Shown: positions 53,801 to 63,588 of the stretch, piece after piece
Layout of the letters: every line of letters begins with the position of its first letter
How positions within the stretch are numbered: the first letter of the stretch is position 1
Assembly (NCBI GenBank): GCA_024449915.1
Contig: JAMZAV010000052.1
Span: 434,001-498,000 of the forward strand
Origin: Sweltsa coloradensis
Lineage: Eukaryota > Arthropoda > Insecta > Plecoptera > Chloroperlidae
Direction: 5' to 3'
Length of the DNA: 64,000 nucleotides
Program-made: the position numbers and the translations under genes
The notes under the pieces: model-generated
What the model saw: the letters and a program-made list of their open reading frames with translations, nothing else
Databases searched by the model: none
Told to the model about the DNA's origin: nothing

Positions 53801-56800
53801 GATTTTAAAATGTACCGGGCATATTATTGAGCGAGCGTAGCGAGCGTCTCCACTTGACTCTTATGGCTCGAATGTCTGTTTTTGTTTTGTTTTTTTTTTC
53901 TTTTTCTGTTACTGCTTCGATACAGGTCGCACCGTTTCTCTGATTGACCTGAAATTTTGCACACATGTACATACCACCTAGGCGGGTTGCTGTATAGTTT
54001 TTGAACAAAATCCGATCATTGGTTATAAAAAATAAAAAATAAAATAAAAAAATAAAAATGTACCGATCGTTATGAAATTTTGCAGGGTCAATAAGTACAA
54101 CATTCTCTCCTATTTTCCAAATTTTCAGCTAAATCGGTCAAGACCTTAAAGACTTATTGGTAATCATAATTCGAAAAATGATGTTAAAAAATGAAGGAGG
54201 CAGTGAAGATACAAAGATACACTTTAGAAGGCATGACGTCAATTAGTACATTGCAAAGATGTTGGAATAGTATAGTGTACAATGTCAATATCCAGTTAGG
54301 CCTACACTGTGTGGTGGGCCTTATGGAAATGTCGTACTCGGGTCATGTTGCACGTACCGGTGCTCGCTCAACAACGCGTCCAACTGAGCGTTTTCCTAGT
54401 AAAATACCCACAAATCTTCTTCTTTTCATATGCCCGCATTTTTGGCTTACTGGGCCATCATGCATTTCCTGGTTTTCCAGTAGAGACAGGTTTCTTTTTC
54501 CTCATAGTTCATGCCGAGCGGAAGGGCATCAATTTCGTCTTTAAGACTTGAACATCTCATCAGATGCTCTCTGTTCTGTTCTTCCTTCCCATAGACCGCA
54601 GGTACTGCTATCAGTGATTCCTATCTGATGTAGGTGCTTTGCAAGCAGATCATGTCCTGTTTGAAGTCTAAACTGTGCAGTAGCTGTCTGTCTATTTTCA
54701 TGATGTTTGACCTTTCCAGTAGTTATATTTTGCCATGCTTTTCCTTTCCCTTTATCAATCCACTCTTTTTGCACTCTCCTCTTGGTTGCTGTGCTAAGAT
54801 GTGCCTTTACCGATGAATGTGACAGATTCTTGACTACTTGGGGCATTTTGCTGCCTCTCTTTGCCAGGTAATCTGCCTTCTCATTACCATACACTTCACA
54901 ATGTGCTGGAATCCATTGCAGCACTACCTGTCTGGTATCATAATAAAGCCTTAGCAGCAGTACCTTGCATTCTTTCACCTCATTATCCACCCTCTCTTTA
55001 CATACAATGGCCTGAATTGCTGTCTTTGAGTCCGACATTATCACTATTTTCTTATCTTGATGTTCACTTATTTTCTCCAATGCCAACTTTATGGTCTTCA
55101 ATTCACCATCGTAATTGCTTGCATTTTTTCCTGCTGCCCAGGAGTGTTCAAACCACTTACAATACACACCAGCCCCAGCCATGCCCTCCCCAGGTGAGGC
55201 AGACCCATCAGTGTATACATGCAACCATTCCTCTTCCGGATATTGCTTACGAATGTATTCAGTTGTACATCTCCTTAACTCCTGTTTGTTGTACTCACTC
55301 TTCTTCCTCTCCAACCCATTCACTGTCAAAACATGATGTACGTCTAGCATGGCCACTCTGATGTTAGGTTTTGGTAGTTCCATTCTGGTACATTATCATT
55401 GTAGTTCCTAGCAAATCTTTTTTAATCTCTTCTGCAGCTGTTATGAAAGTCTCAACTTCTCGTATGGTACCCTCTTCCACGTCTCCTCATCCAACCTAAG
55501 CAACTTTTCATGTAGACTGCCAGCTGCCATACGTCTTCTAAGTTCCAAAGGCTGTGTATTAGTTAGTGCCTCCATTGCAGCAATAGGTGTTGATTTCACT
55601 GCTCCTGTAGCAATCCTCAGTGCCTGGTTCTGCACTCTATCCAAGGTCTTTTGTGCATTCTTAGGTGCTGTAGTGAGTAATGCACTTCCGTATTCAAGTA
55701 CAGGTCTAATATATGTTTTGTACGTAGTGGCAAGTACTTCTGTACGGGCACCCCAGTTCACCCCGGCGACTCTTTTCATTAATTTAAGTCTGCTTTTTGC
55801 CCCTTCACATATTTTCTCTATATGTTTAGCACCTGTCATCTTCTGGTCCATTGTCATACCCAGGTAGCATGGGTTCTCTTCCTTGTTGATGATCCCACTT
55901 CCATACTCTAACTTGAACTCGGGCACCGTTCATCCAAGGGTGTGATAGTCGTACACCGTCTTGACCATTCTTTTGTCATATTAACTTCCATCCCATTCAT
56001 TTTTGACCATTCTTCTAGTGCCTTTAAAGCTTTGTTCATTTCCCGTTCCATGTCCTCTTTGTTATTACCTGTATACCATAGTACCACATCATCTGCATAC
56101 ATTTTAAGCTTAACCTCACTTCTGTCTTGTATATACTTTGCTAAATCATCAATATATATGATAAATAAGGTTGGACTTAAAACAGCACCTTGTGGCACTC
56201 CTGTCTTAGTCTGTCTATAGCGAGACTTCTTGTTGTTATACCTTACTCTGATAAAACGTTGGCTTAGAAACATTCTTGTCCATCTAGCTATGTTCTCTGG
56301 TACTTCAAGATTGTTCATTTTCTCTATGAGTTTATTGCGATCCACCAAGTCGAATGCCGACGTAAAGTCACCAAAGTGGACATCTTCATGCTAAAACCTT
56401 CCTTTACATCTTGCTGTAAGTATGCTATTTGATCTATGGTACTTCTATTATTGCAGAAGCCCGCTTGATGTGGTGACAGTACATTATTTGCTTCTAGATA
56501 AGATTGTAGCCGGAAGTTCACCATATGTTCCATTAGCTTGGCCACCATGCTTGTTAACGATATGGGTCGGTAGCTTTCCACTTTACTGCCATCTTTGCCT
56601 TTCTTCAATAGAGGTGTTACCTCGGCCTTTCTCCACCCATCGGGTATGTTACCCTGCCATGTTAAATTGCACAAGTTCAAAATTGCCATCTTGCCAGTTT
56701 TGTCTAGGTTTTTCAGAAATTCAGGATGAATCATATCCACTCCTGGGGGGTGAGACTCAACTGGACTCGACTTCCACGTGGTTTTGAATTATCTGATTCC

Positions 56801-59800
56801 GTCCATGAAGAAACAATTCCGACATTGGGTAGACTCGAGTTTTGTTTCCGATTTTCGGAATCATTCCGTGACTTGCGGTTGTGGCAAGGAGTTTACCATT
56901 GTTGAGCCAATCGGAAGCTTTGTTATAAAATCCACCGCCACGCTTATGTAAGAAGAAACTTGCCAGCCGCATATTTATAAGGCAGTGAGTTTTTGTGCAG
57001 CCGTGTTTTGTTTTTTTATCTTGTGTACGTAAACAACGTCAAATTTAATTTATGTTGGTAATTACTATGTTTATAATAAACAATAATGGAAACAAAGTAT
57101 TGTGCAACAATAAACAACTTATAAAGAGTCAAACAAGTGTACTGTGGACCAACAAATCACGAAATATTCCGGTATTTAAGCAATGTTATCGAAATAAAAA
57201 TGGAGGATTTTGTTGTTTACAAATTTACGACTGTCGGAAGTGTTTCCGTCAACCAAATAGCAGACGGAATCGAAAGATTCGTCGAGTCTGCCGATTGTCG
57301 GAATACAGCACGGAAATCAACCAAACCACGCGGATTTAGCGTCGAGTCTCACCCCCCTGGTGACTCCTTGTTCCTCGGCTTTTTCATAGCTTGCTCCAAT
57401 TCACTGAATAAGAAAGGTCCATTATAAGGGTCCAGCTCGTCTTCTATGTATGTTTTTCTGTCAATTTTTACATGTCCAAGAATCCTTCTGTTACTCTGAT
57501 TAGCTATGTGCTTGCATATGGCCTCTGCCTTCTCTACATCTTCTACTAACAAATACTACCAAACAAATATACTACAACACTACAATACTACAATACTAAC
57601 AAATAAAAATATTATTAAAGAATAGCCAAACCTTACACAATCAAAAGCATTGAAATCTAAAGGTAAGGCCAAACTTATAGGGCCTACCCTTCTACATTTT
57701 TGCACTCGTAATACATAGGCCTACATTCAATATGACTCATGACAGCATCCTTGCAAAGCTTGATAAAATTGTATTTGCGAAGTGCAAATTGCAAACATAT
57801 AGAAGGGTACATATTATGCTTGGCCTTTTAGATCTCATTGCATTTGATTGTCAGGTTTGGCTGTATTTTTACAACTTTATTTTTTGTGTTGGGATCTCAT
57901 TAGCCTACTAATTATAGTGCTGTCATTAGTAGCCTACTCCTATTCAGTTAAAAAACTGATTTAAAAAGGAGGACAACTAAATAAATGTAACTAGGAAACG
58001 CTCAGTTGGACGCGTTGATAAGCGAGCACGTGCTATAGCTAGACCCACATTGCACATTTTTTTAAATTTTTAAATTTGCGACGTTCACTGTCCACGGGGC
58101 CATGTTTCCAATATTATTTATTATTGGCAAGGTATTTGGGTAAACCCGTGGGTAAACCTTTACTTTGTGGATAAAATCCACCGCCATCTAGAGGGATCAT
58201 TTCTTTGGGAAAACTTCCTATTTTAACTCTTTGGTAATAAATAATACACTGCTCCCTCGATAGTATTTTGATTACTTCTAGGTGGCAGTGCATAGCCTAG
58301 TGACCAGAATTCTCGTGCGACTTTTCGTTGACATGGTAACGTTAATTTTGTTAAAATGCAATTTCTATCTACACTACTTAAGGTCTTGACCGATTTAGCT
58401 GAAAATTTGTAAAAGGAGAGAATGTTGTACTTATTGACCCCGCAAAATTTCATAACGATCGGAACATTTTAATTTTTTAATTTTATATTTTATAACCAAC
58501 GATCGGATTTTGTTCAAAAACTATACAGCAACCCGCATAGGTGGTATGTACATGTGTGCAAAATTTCAGGTCGAACAGAGAAACGGTGCGACCTGTACCG
58601 AAGCAATAACAGAAAAAAACAAAATAAAAACAGACATTCGAGCCATGAGTCAAGTGGAGACGCTCGCTACGATCGCTCAATTACCGGTACCTACATAAAT
58701 GCAGACACAATCAAGAACTAGGGCTATTAAGTAAAATTTGAAATAAGGGCAAGATTAAATGGTAAATAAAACTTATGAATTTCGTGGAATTAAATTCTTA
58801 ATTTCGTGTTAAAAATGGACAAAAATATGCATATTTCGGTAAATAAAGTACCAATTTTGGTAAAATATTAGATCTTAAAAGCAATACTTTACTTTAATAC
58901 AGCGTTAGGAGCGGACTTACAATATTGATGCAGTGTGTGTCAGTTAAAAATGCAAATTTAATAACGTTAATTTTCCAATTCAAACGATGAAATTAATATT
59001 TCTTCAGTTGCATTACAAATGCTTTGGACAAGGTGCCATTACGCGTAATTTCACCATTTGTATTGACAATAAATAGAGTTTTCAGTGAATAATACAGATA
59101 TATTTGTATTTTTTGCACTTAAAAATCATTAATTTCGGTATAAAAACCAATTTTATCTCAATTTCGGTATAAAAAACAAATTTCTCCCAATTTCGTTGTA
59201 AAAGCTATTATACCGCCACTTACGAAAAATGCGGGGCTCTAGTAATACACTATACAGTATTAGAACAACAACAATCAGTGTTGTTAAGTACCGTAGGGCG
59301 TTACTTTTTTGAGTAGTGGAGGACGGTAGCGCACTACTTTTGAAAATGTAAAGTAGCAAGTAGCAAGATACTTTAAATAAATACGTAAGCCTAACTGTAG
59401 CATAAAATCGAAGGTACTCTAATTTTGAATTATACATAAGTAAAGTAAACAATTACCATTGCAAAAATCTATCATTACTCAACCATCCCAAATGATAACA
59501 ACTTGCATGGGTTTTCACTTTTCTCAACTCGTGTCATCACAGTACATATTTTTTCATTTTGTCGCTCTCTATAACAGTCTTGATAGGAGAGTTTGAGAAT
59601 CACTCTCCTTCTTAACAACTTGCAGGAAAATTTTTGGGGCAATTTTTCCCCCAAGATTGCCTGTAGTGAGATCTGAGACAGGTCAGGTTGGGGGCTGGCC
59701 TTTTCAGTTTCAATACCTCTACCTACATTCCTAAATTTTTCCTACACCCAGTCATATTGACCCTATTTAGTTTTGTGCAACAGGGAAGTACTTGGGTATT

Positions 59801-62382
59801 AAAAATAGAAGAAATAAGCATTTAGTTAGGTTAAATATTAATTAAAAGCAATTTATTAATAAAGAAGAATGGTTAATATATATTATTGAGACAAGATTGA
59901 CCAAGTTTGATTGAGTGGCATTTACAATTTTACATACTTTGGACTTTACATTTGGAATTTGGATTTTTCGATTTCCGGGACATTTTCGGGACACCGGGAC
60001 AGCAACAAGAAAAACGGTACTGTCCCGGAAAATCCGGGACGTATGGTAACCCTAGATAGGAGAGTTTGAGAATCACTCCTTTCTTTTTTTCATTTAATGG
60101 CTAGTGCATGAAAAGTTTTTTTAATTGGAAGGTCCAACCACAAAAGGAGAAAACAGTCAAACACTATATCTGTTCAATGTAAATTGTGCCTACCACAAAA
60201 CGAAATCTTATCTGTTTCGGGCCCATTGTCATCAAATATTGTGAAGGACCTACAGATTTGAATTACATTTAATTTTAATTTTATTACCGAAACAAAGTCA
60301 CATTATTATTTTATTATGTTCATGGTAAACAAAAGCAAAAGTAGGCCTACCTTGCTGCAAAGTAGCATCACTACTATTTTAAAGTAGCTTAAAAGTAGCT
60401 AACCTACTTTCAACGGTCAAGTAGCTGTACAACAATGCATAATAAGACAAATAATTTTGGTACCGGTAACAAATTCAATTCAAATTAATATACTTTTTCA
60501 ACCTTTTCTCTTTAGAATGCCCCACATATATCATCATAATATATGAACTTGATGTTGATGCAAAATTTGAACGTTGTAGACTTACCTGTTTGGTCTGAAT
60601 CGTCGGCCAATTGAAATAAATGAGGAGTAGTAACTACTTAGTAACCAACACCAAGTGATTTTGTTTGAGCGTGTTTCAACTTCCAACACATTTTTTACTC
60701 TAAAGGAATGCTCATACCCCAACCAAATTTGACATGTGATGTCAGCAGGTACCTAAATCCCCTGACAAATATTTCAAGTTCATATAACGTTTGATGATAT
60801 TGACAAGGTCTTGTTTTTTATCCAAGATATTCGTAAGATCTTGTTTCAAACCAAGTTCTTAACAAGATCTTACCATAAACAAGTTTTTGGCGTGCAAGTT
60901 CTTGACAATATTTTTCAGCAGAGTGTGGCTAGATAGGCTGGATAGATACTATCAGCATAATGACCACACACCACTTTTTCAACTAGGTACCAGTAGTAGA
61001 TATTTGGATGAGCGAAGCGAAAGCTTCAATTTCACCGACCCCCCAAAAAATTTAGCTCGGGTGTTTTTTTTTTTTTTTTTTTTCCGTTTTTCCGTCTGTT
61101 TGTTCGCTCTCTACCGGGCAAACGGCATATGCGATCTTGATAAAAATTTGACACGACCTTCGTTTTCTCTGAACTTAGACTTGCCACGTTTTTGGGTACA
61201 ATCGAAGAAATATTTCTCATGAATATCGTACTTTTACGATTTTTTCGATTTTTAGTGCGATATTTTCGTGACATTAGGACCGATTCTGACCAAACGGGTG
61301 GGGATACAACGTTCATATTTCACATGCACATTAAGGTAACAGTGATGTATTGACGTTTGAAAGAAAAAGTTGAAAAAGTTAGCCAGAATCTATAGAAATA
61401 AAGGTTTTAATATTTAACACCTCAAAAACTCAATTCTGGCTAACTTTTTCAACTTTTTCTTTCAAACGTCAATACATCACTGTTACCTTAATGTGCATGT
61501 GAAATATGAACGTTGTATCTCCACCCGTTTGGTCAGAATCCGCCCAAATAGCACGAAAATATAGATTTTAGATCTTTCTCACAGCCTTGTATGAAAACTT
61601 CACAGGAGATTTTATACCTTACTCACAGCCTTGTTACAAACAATCAAAGATCTAACAGACCTAATGATTGTTTTGTATGGGCCGTGTTAATATGTTTTTA
61701 TTATTTTAAATTAATATTAACATTTTAAAATTAAAAAGCTCATCCATCAACGAGACTAAAAAAGCGTTTGCGAAGCTTCCTAGTTAAAAAAATCTCCACA
61801 TACTATAGTCGGAGTTGCTCAAATAATAAATATGGTAAGTAGGCCTAGGCTGGCTCTAACAGTTTCCTCGGTAACACACATGCCAGGCCTAGGTAAGCTG
61901 TCTGTAGCCAGAACCTTGGTAAATGTTAATCTTAATAAAACCCATACTTTTGATCCAACTTGATTTTAAAATATTAGATTTGTCTGTCAAATAAATATCC
62001 CTACAGAAGGGCACATTTAATTTTGAGTGTCTGTCTGGCATTAGTCTACTAAAGGTAGGCTACATTTATTTTTCTAGGCAAAAGATGATACCATAGTTGC
62101 AGGAATGGTGGATGGTCTAGTTTCTGTAGCAAGGCGAGAGGAAGACGTTGCACCTTCCAAACAAGAGCGAAAAAAAGTTTCTTACCGCTTTGCTGCAGAT
62201 AATGTTATTGCACTACCGTCGGTTGATGTCGTTGTACCAGAGCAAAAGAAGCAAATATATTCCAATCATGACACTCATCTACGCAAGTATCAGTACAGCA
62301 GAGCACTGGACTGTGTTTTGAAAACTTACGTTGTCGGGAAGACACCCGAGGTTACTGTTGGATTATGTCAGGAATTAATAAG
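44749..62382 (+). CDS. UTP15: U3 snoRNA-associated protein 15 (WD40), 3' end outside window
   Basis: A subunit of the t-UTP part of the small-subunit processome in the nucleolus, required for pre-18S rRNA processing and linked to rDNA transcription. Plus-strand exons 44749-44838, 52272-53075 and 62078-62382, joined by GT-AG introns of 7.4 and 9.0 kb. Junctions are in phase 0. The last visible exon stops in phase 2 at a GTAAGT donor, so about 120 residues (against about 518 in the human protein) lie beyond position 64000. The 399 visible residues are an N-terminal segment (DTAYWTKIG), then a WD40 propeller with blades ending VVKLFDTG, SVALWDIP, SVQMYDTR, EVRVWDAF and VKIYDIS, then the start of the UTP15 C-terminal domain (YSRALDCVLKTYVVGKTPEV). 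ATG context is AAACATGG, a good start. No breaks. Confidence 0.96.
45379..46183. repeat. 805-bp foldback inside the element
   Basis: The arms 45379-45623 and 45940-46183 are reverse complements: GGTAATTATGCCGTTTACAG at the tips and GGAAAGCGCTATCTCCTCCG inside. The centre is itself inverted (AATAGGGACGTTAAAGG against AACCTTTAACGTTGCG). Confidence 0.75.
47033..47473 (+). CDS. Unrecognised ORF with a Tudor/SH3-like segment
   Basis: 146 codons open, ending TAA before an ATAAAATAAA run. The N-terminal third is low in signal. The middle reads GTWIAVGLLYDDQWWPGQVI, followed by EIVGDSIMVKYM. This W-x-V-x-Y-D-x-x-W-x-P-G-x-V pattern is that of small beta-barrel (Tudor/SH3-like) domains. The end (DRQSRYFGYSKEI) is also ordered-looking. 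It sits inside an inverted-repeat element, so it is more likely the last exon of a transposon gene than a host gene. A host exon in UTP15 intron 1 cannot be excluded. Function unknown. Confidence 0.45.
   Translation: MLCFKKVNQSVLSQSNAQITLHFLVPRPKISISFFNHNEMKNQMGRRWGRHPPHRVYGELSEGTWIAVGLLYDDQWWPGQVIEIVGDSIMVKYMFKPASMTKNKFIAMDNPQFEKIKNTAYLATLPGDPPPIDRQSRYFGYSKEIV
48232..48869. mobile_element. 638-bp inverted-repeat element
   Basis: The tips TTGGGGCGATCCAACTTTTC and complement match for about 70 bp, through TTTTTCTCCATTAAAAT. Inside is a CCTTTAGTGTTGCTATTTT hairpin (48508-48596). The GATCCAACTTTT tip resembles the GGGGTCCAACTTTT blocks at 38140, 38463 and 40627. No ORF. Confidence 0.72.
48966..49500. 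mobile_element. 535-bp element with AG tips and 6-bp duplication
   Basis: The tips AGGTACTTGTTCATTAACGG and complement match over about 29 bp with few changes. The flanks 48960-48965 and 49501-49506 are both TTTACA. AG at the tips plus a 6-bp duplication is the Polinton/Maverick signature, but no Polinton gene is present. It contains one CCTTTAACGTGGCTATTTT hairpin (49218-49312). Confidence 0.72.
49840..50201 (+). other. Candidate transcription unit of unknown nature
   Basis: TATAAATA at 49840-49847 is followed about 170 bp later by ATG (50016) in an open frame beginning MASRKGCLSVKNILVKLDSD. The frame holds a possible GGGTAAAT donor after SLEG. It could be a first exon or the leader of a retroelement. 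No family is recognised. Confidence 0.25.
50431..51200 (+). mobile_element. Helentron-like element, family A (A2)
   Basis: 5' tip lost (begins at ATTCCATTTCACTACACTGG). Interior as in A1, including three CACCTACATGCTTTATCCGA-type sub-repeats. Intact 3' end: CGCTCATCTAA, AACGC stem, TTTTCCTAG at 51200, next base T. Confidence 0.8.
51435..52002 (+). mobile_element. Helentron-like element, family B (B2)
   Basis: Complete: tip TTGGATGAGCGAAGCAAAG, CACTGACCCCCAAAAAATTT, subterminal GCTCATCCAT, AACGCGGCGGGACTTAAGCG stem region, TTTTCCTAG end followed by T. Lies 234 bp after A2. Confidence 0.82.
52272..53075 (+). CDS. UTP15: UTP15 coding exon 2
   Basis: 268 codons after TTTGCAG, ending GGC ATA AGT before GTAAGTATG. 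Encodes nearly all of the WD40 propeller in one exon. Confidence 0.96.
53827..54399 (+). mobile_element. Helentron-like element, family C (C1)
   Basis: Tip TTGAGCGAGCGTAGCGAGCG, interior unlike A or B (CGATACAGGTCGCACCGTTT, AATTTTGCACACATGTACAT). Subterminal inverted TGCTCGCTCAA, then CAACGCGTCCAACTGAGCGT and TTTCCTAG followed by T. Terminal design as in A and B. The right end abuts the 3' end of the LINE at 54400. Confidence 0.75.
54541..55383 (-). pseudogene. RNase H domain of the LINE
   Basis: 280 open codons. The catalytic residues are all visible: Asp in LHVYTDGSASPGEG, Glu in YDGELKTIKLAL, Asp in VIMSDSKTAI and Asp in GNEKADYLAKRG, preceded by QWIPAHCEV. Removes RNA from the hybrid during retrotransposition. 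The frame breaks at both ends, so the protein is not complete. Confidence 0.88.
55441..55926 (-). pseudogene. LINE RT thumb / C-terminal region
   Basis: Contains NPCYLGMTMDQKMTGAKHIE (the LG-box region after the catalytic core), TYKTYIRPVLEYGSALL and LDRVQNQALRIATGAVKST, the usual post-RT region of LINEs. Out of frame with the upstream core. Confidence 0.82.
55908..56740 (-). pseudogene. LINE reverse transcriptase core
   Basis: Two overlapping frames. 56740-56324 has WRKAEVTPLLKKGKDG, YRPISLTSMVAKLMEHMV and HQAGFCNNRSTIDQ. 56348-55908 has GVPQGAVLSPTLFIIYIDDL and MYADDVVLW. The FTSAFDLVD block with the first catalytic Asp is in the second frame, across the shift. Non-functional. Confidence 0.87.
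56747..57355. mobile_element. 609-bp MITE inserted in the LINE
   Basis: The tips GGGGTGAGACTC and complement match exactly. CCTGG flanks both sides (56742-56746 and 57356-57360) and removing one copy restores the LINE codons for ESPG followed by VDMIHPE, so a 5-bp duplication is well supported. The tips go on with ACTCGAC or TCGACGC. No recognisable transposase. Confidence 0.82.
57943..57985 (+). repeat. SINE 3'-end fragment (second family)
   Basis: CCTATTCAGTTAAAAAACTG, then ATTTAAAAAGGAGGACAAC and TAAATAAATG. Same module as 8308-8346 and, reversed, 18370-18440. Confidence 0.5.
57991..58680 (-). mobile_element. Helentron-like element, family C (C2)
   Basis: Minus strand: tip TTGAGCGATCGTAGCGAGCG at 58680, interior shared with C1 (GGTCGCACCGTTTCTCTG, GACCGATTTAGCTGAAAATT in part), 3' end TGCTCGCTTATCAACGCGTC, CAACTGAGCGTTTCCTAG at 57991, next base T. 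Confidence 0.72.
58715..59235. repeat. Repeat with recurring AATTTCGG words
   Basis: AATTTCG or ATTTCGGTA(A/T) occurs at least seven times, near both ends (58778, 58800, 58834, 59133, 59160, 59191 and others). The outer words TAGGGCT (58729) and AGAGCCCCGC (minus, near 59229) may be hAT-type tips. No flanking duplication found. Confidence 0.4.
59236..61003 (+). other. UTP15 intron 2, right-centre
   Basis: AT-rich. Contains a CCCGGAAAATCCGGGACGTA block and GGTAACCCTA at 60054, which look like the right tip of an old hAT-type element. A 24-bp direct repeat GATAGGAGAGTTTGAGAATC(ACTC) occurs at 59582 and 60055. A degraded piece of family B lies at 60490-60610. Confidence 0.4.
61004..61783 (+). 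mobile_element. Helentron-like element, family B (B3), with internal inverted duplication
   Basis: Tip TTGGATGAGCGAAGCGAAAG, CACCGACCCCCCAAAAAATT, poly-T tract. 3' end: CTCATCCATCAACGAGACTA, AAAAAGCGTTTGCGAAGCTT, CCTAG followed by T. About 120 bp (61267-61390) is repeated in reverse at 61424-61550. Confidence 0.8.
62078..62382 (+). CDS. UTP15: UTP15 coding exon 3
   Basis: 305 nt after TTTCTAG, beginning Ala-Lys-Asp-Asp-Thr-Ile-Val-Ala-Gly-Met (the last blade). Ends GAA TTA ATA AG before GTAAGT. Includes the start of the UTP15 C-terminal domain. Ends in phase 2, so more exons follow to the right. Confidence 0.94.
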
Positions 62383-63588
62383 GTAAGTCTAAAATCCATC
62401 CTCTTGAGCGGTTTACAGGCAGGAATACAAAATTGGCCTAAAATAAATTAGTGTCAATTTTAATTTTAGACATTTCTTTTCTACAATGCGCACTAGAAAT
62501 TATTAGATTTTTAGTTTTTACACAAAATAAAATACATCTTTATTCTTCTAAGTGCCTTTTTCATTTTGAGAGGGAAATATTTTTTATTTATTGTACAATG
62601 TACATCCTAAGTCACAGTGGGGGCTCTACCCAAGGCGCTGTGGCGCCACCCAAAGTTCAGAGGAAATAAATTTACACTATGCATTCCTCAATTTTGGGCT
62701 TAATTTTTTTTATAAGCTTAATTTTTACAATCGTTATTATTACAAGGATGGTATAGTGTGTCCAAGATCGTAGAGCGCTAGCGGTCTCTTTCAAAACTTC
62801 ATGAATAGGATTTATAGAGAAACTGACTACTTTACTACGGGATTATTAGCTAAGCAAAGAATATATCAAGAAACAGTTCTAAAGCCCCTATTGTTGGGCA
62901 CCAATTATAGACGTACAGACTACTAGATTGGATTTGATTATGAAAAAGCAACAACAGATTAATTTATTATCTTGGGGTTCTATATTATTTAGAAACAGAC
63001 TTAACTTTGCCACGACTCAGCTCCAGTCGGAGAAACACAGAGAGAAGAAAAAATGTAAATACTAAAAATTCAACAAAAGATAAACTAATACAACAAAAAA
63101 AGTTAGAAGTTACAGTATTTTGTTAAATCCTGTTAAAACAAAAAGGTTGATAAATGGTAAGTTGAACAGAATCAAGTTACCTACTTGAAGAGTAGGCCTT
63201 ATCCAGACACAATTAAATTACTATGGGATGATTGTCAATTAGGGAACATATTGGATTTATATTGGATTGAAATAACAGATTAATAAACCTTCGAAAGAAA
63301 GTATATTAAGGTTAAAAACACAAATAGCACACAAATGATGGTATGCCCTGTTCTCCTAGCACTGATCAGTGATTTCTAATGATTAAAAAAAAAACATGTT
63401 ATTTTTAGGCTCATTACAAATGCCTGAATGAATTATGAAAATATTCTATCAAATAACATGTAATTAGATACTCATCGTTTAGATGTTCAAGTTCGACTAG
63501 GGATCAGAACCCTCGCTGTATGGTTACAAGGTCCTTGGTTCGACGTTTGAGTAGTTGTTCTCCAGTCTTCACGTGTAGTTACTGGAAG
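62383..63588 (+). other. UTP15 intron 3, first part
   Basis: AT-rich with no supported exon. The next UTP15 exon was not found before the end of the window. Confidence 0.5.

Larger units (their letters stand above)
54400..57553 (-). mobile_element. Degraded LINE with RT and RNase H, interrupted by a MITE
   Basis: Minus-strand non-LTR element. Pieces in order: 57552-57356 (FSELEQAMKKPRNKESPG), MITE at 57355-56747, RT at 56740-55908, C-terminal RT region 55926-55441 and RNase H at 55383-54541. The frame-shifted tail up to about 54440 includes EKETCLYWKT. RT plus RNase H in one polyprotein suggests the I superfamily. 5'-truncated; several frame breaks. Confidence 0.87.
53076..62077 (+). other. 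UTP15 intron 2
   Basis: 9 kb holding Helentron-like C1, a degraded LINE with a MITE, Helentron-like C2 and B3, and repeat remnants. 53076-53826 shows nothing but AT-rich DNA. Confidence 0.8.

Noticed and set aside
54861..56787. Plus-strand ORFs at 54861-55361, 55942-56220 and 56422-56787
   Set aside because: They are antisense shadows of the LINE RT and RNase H frames on the minus strand.
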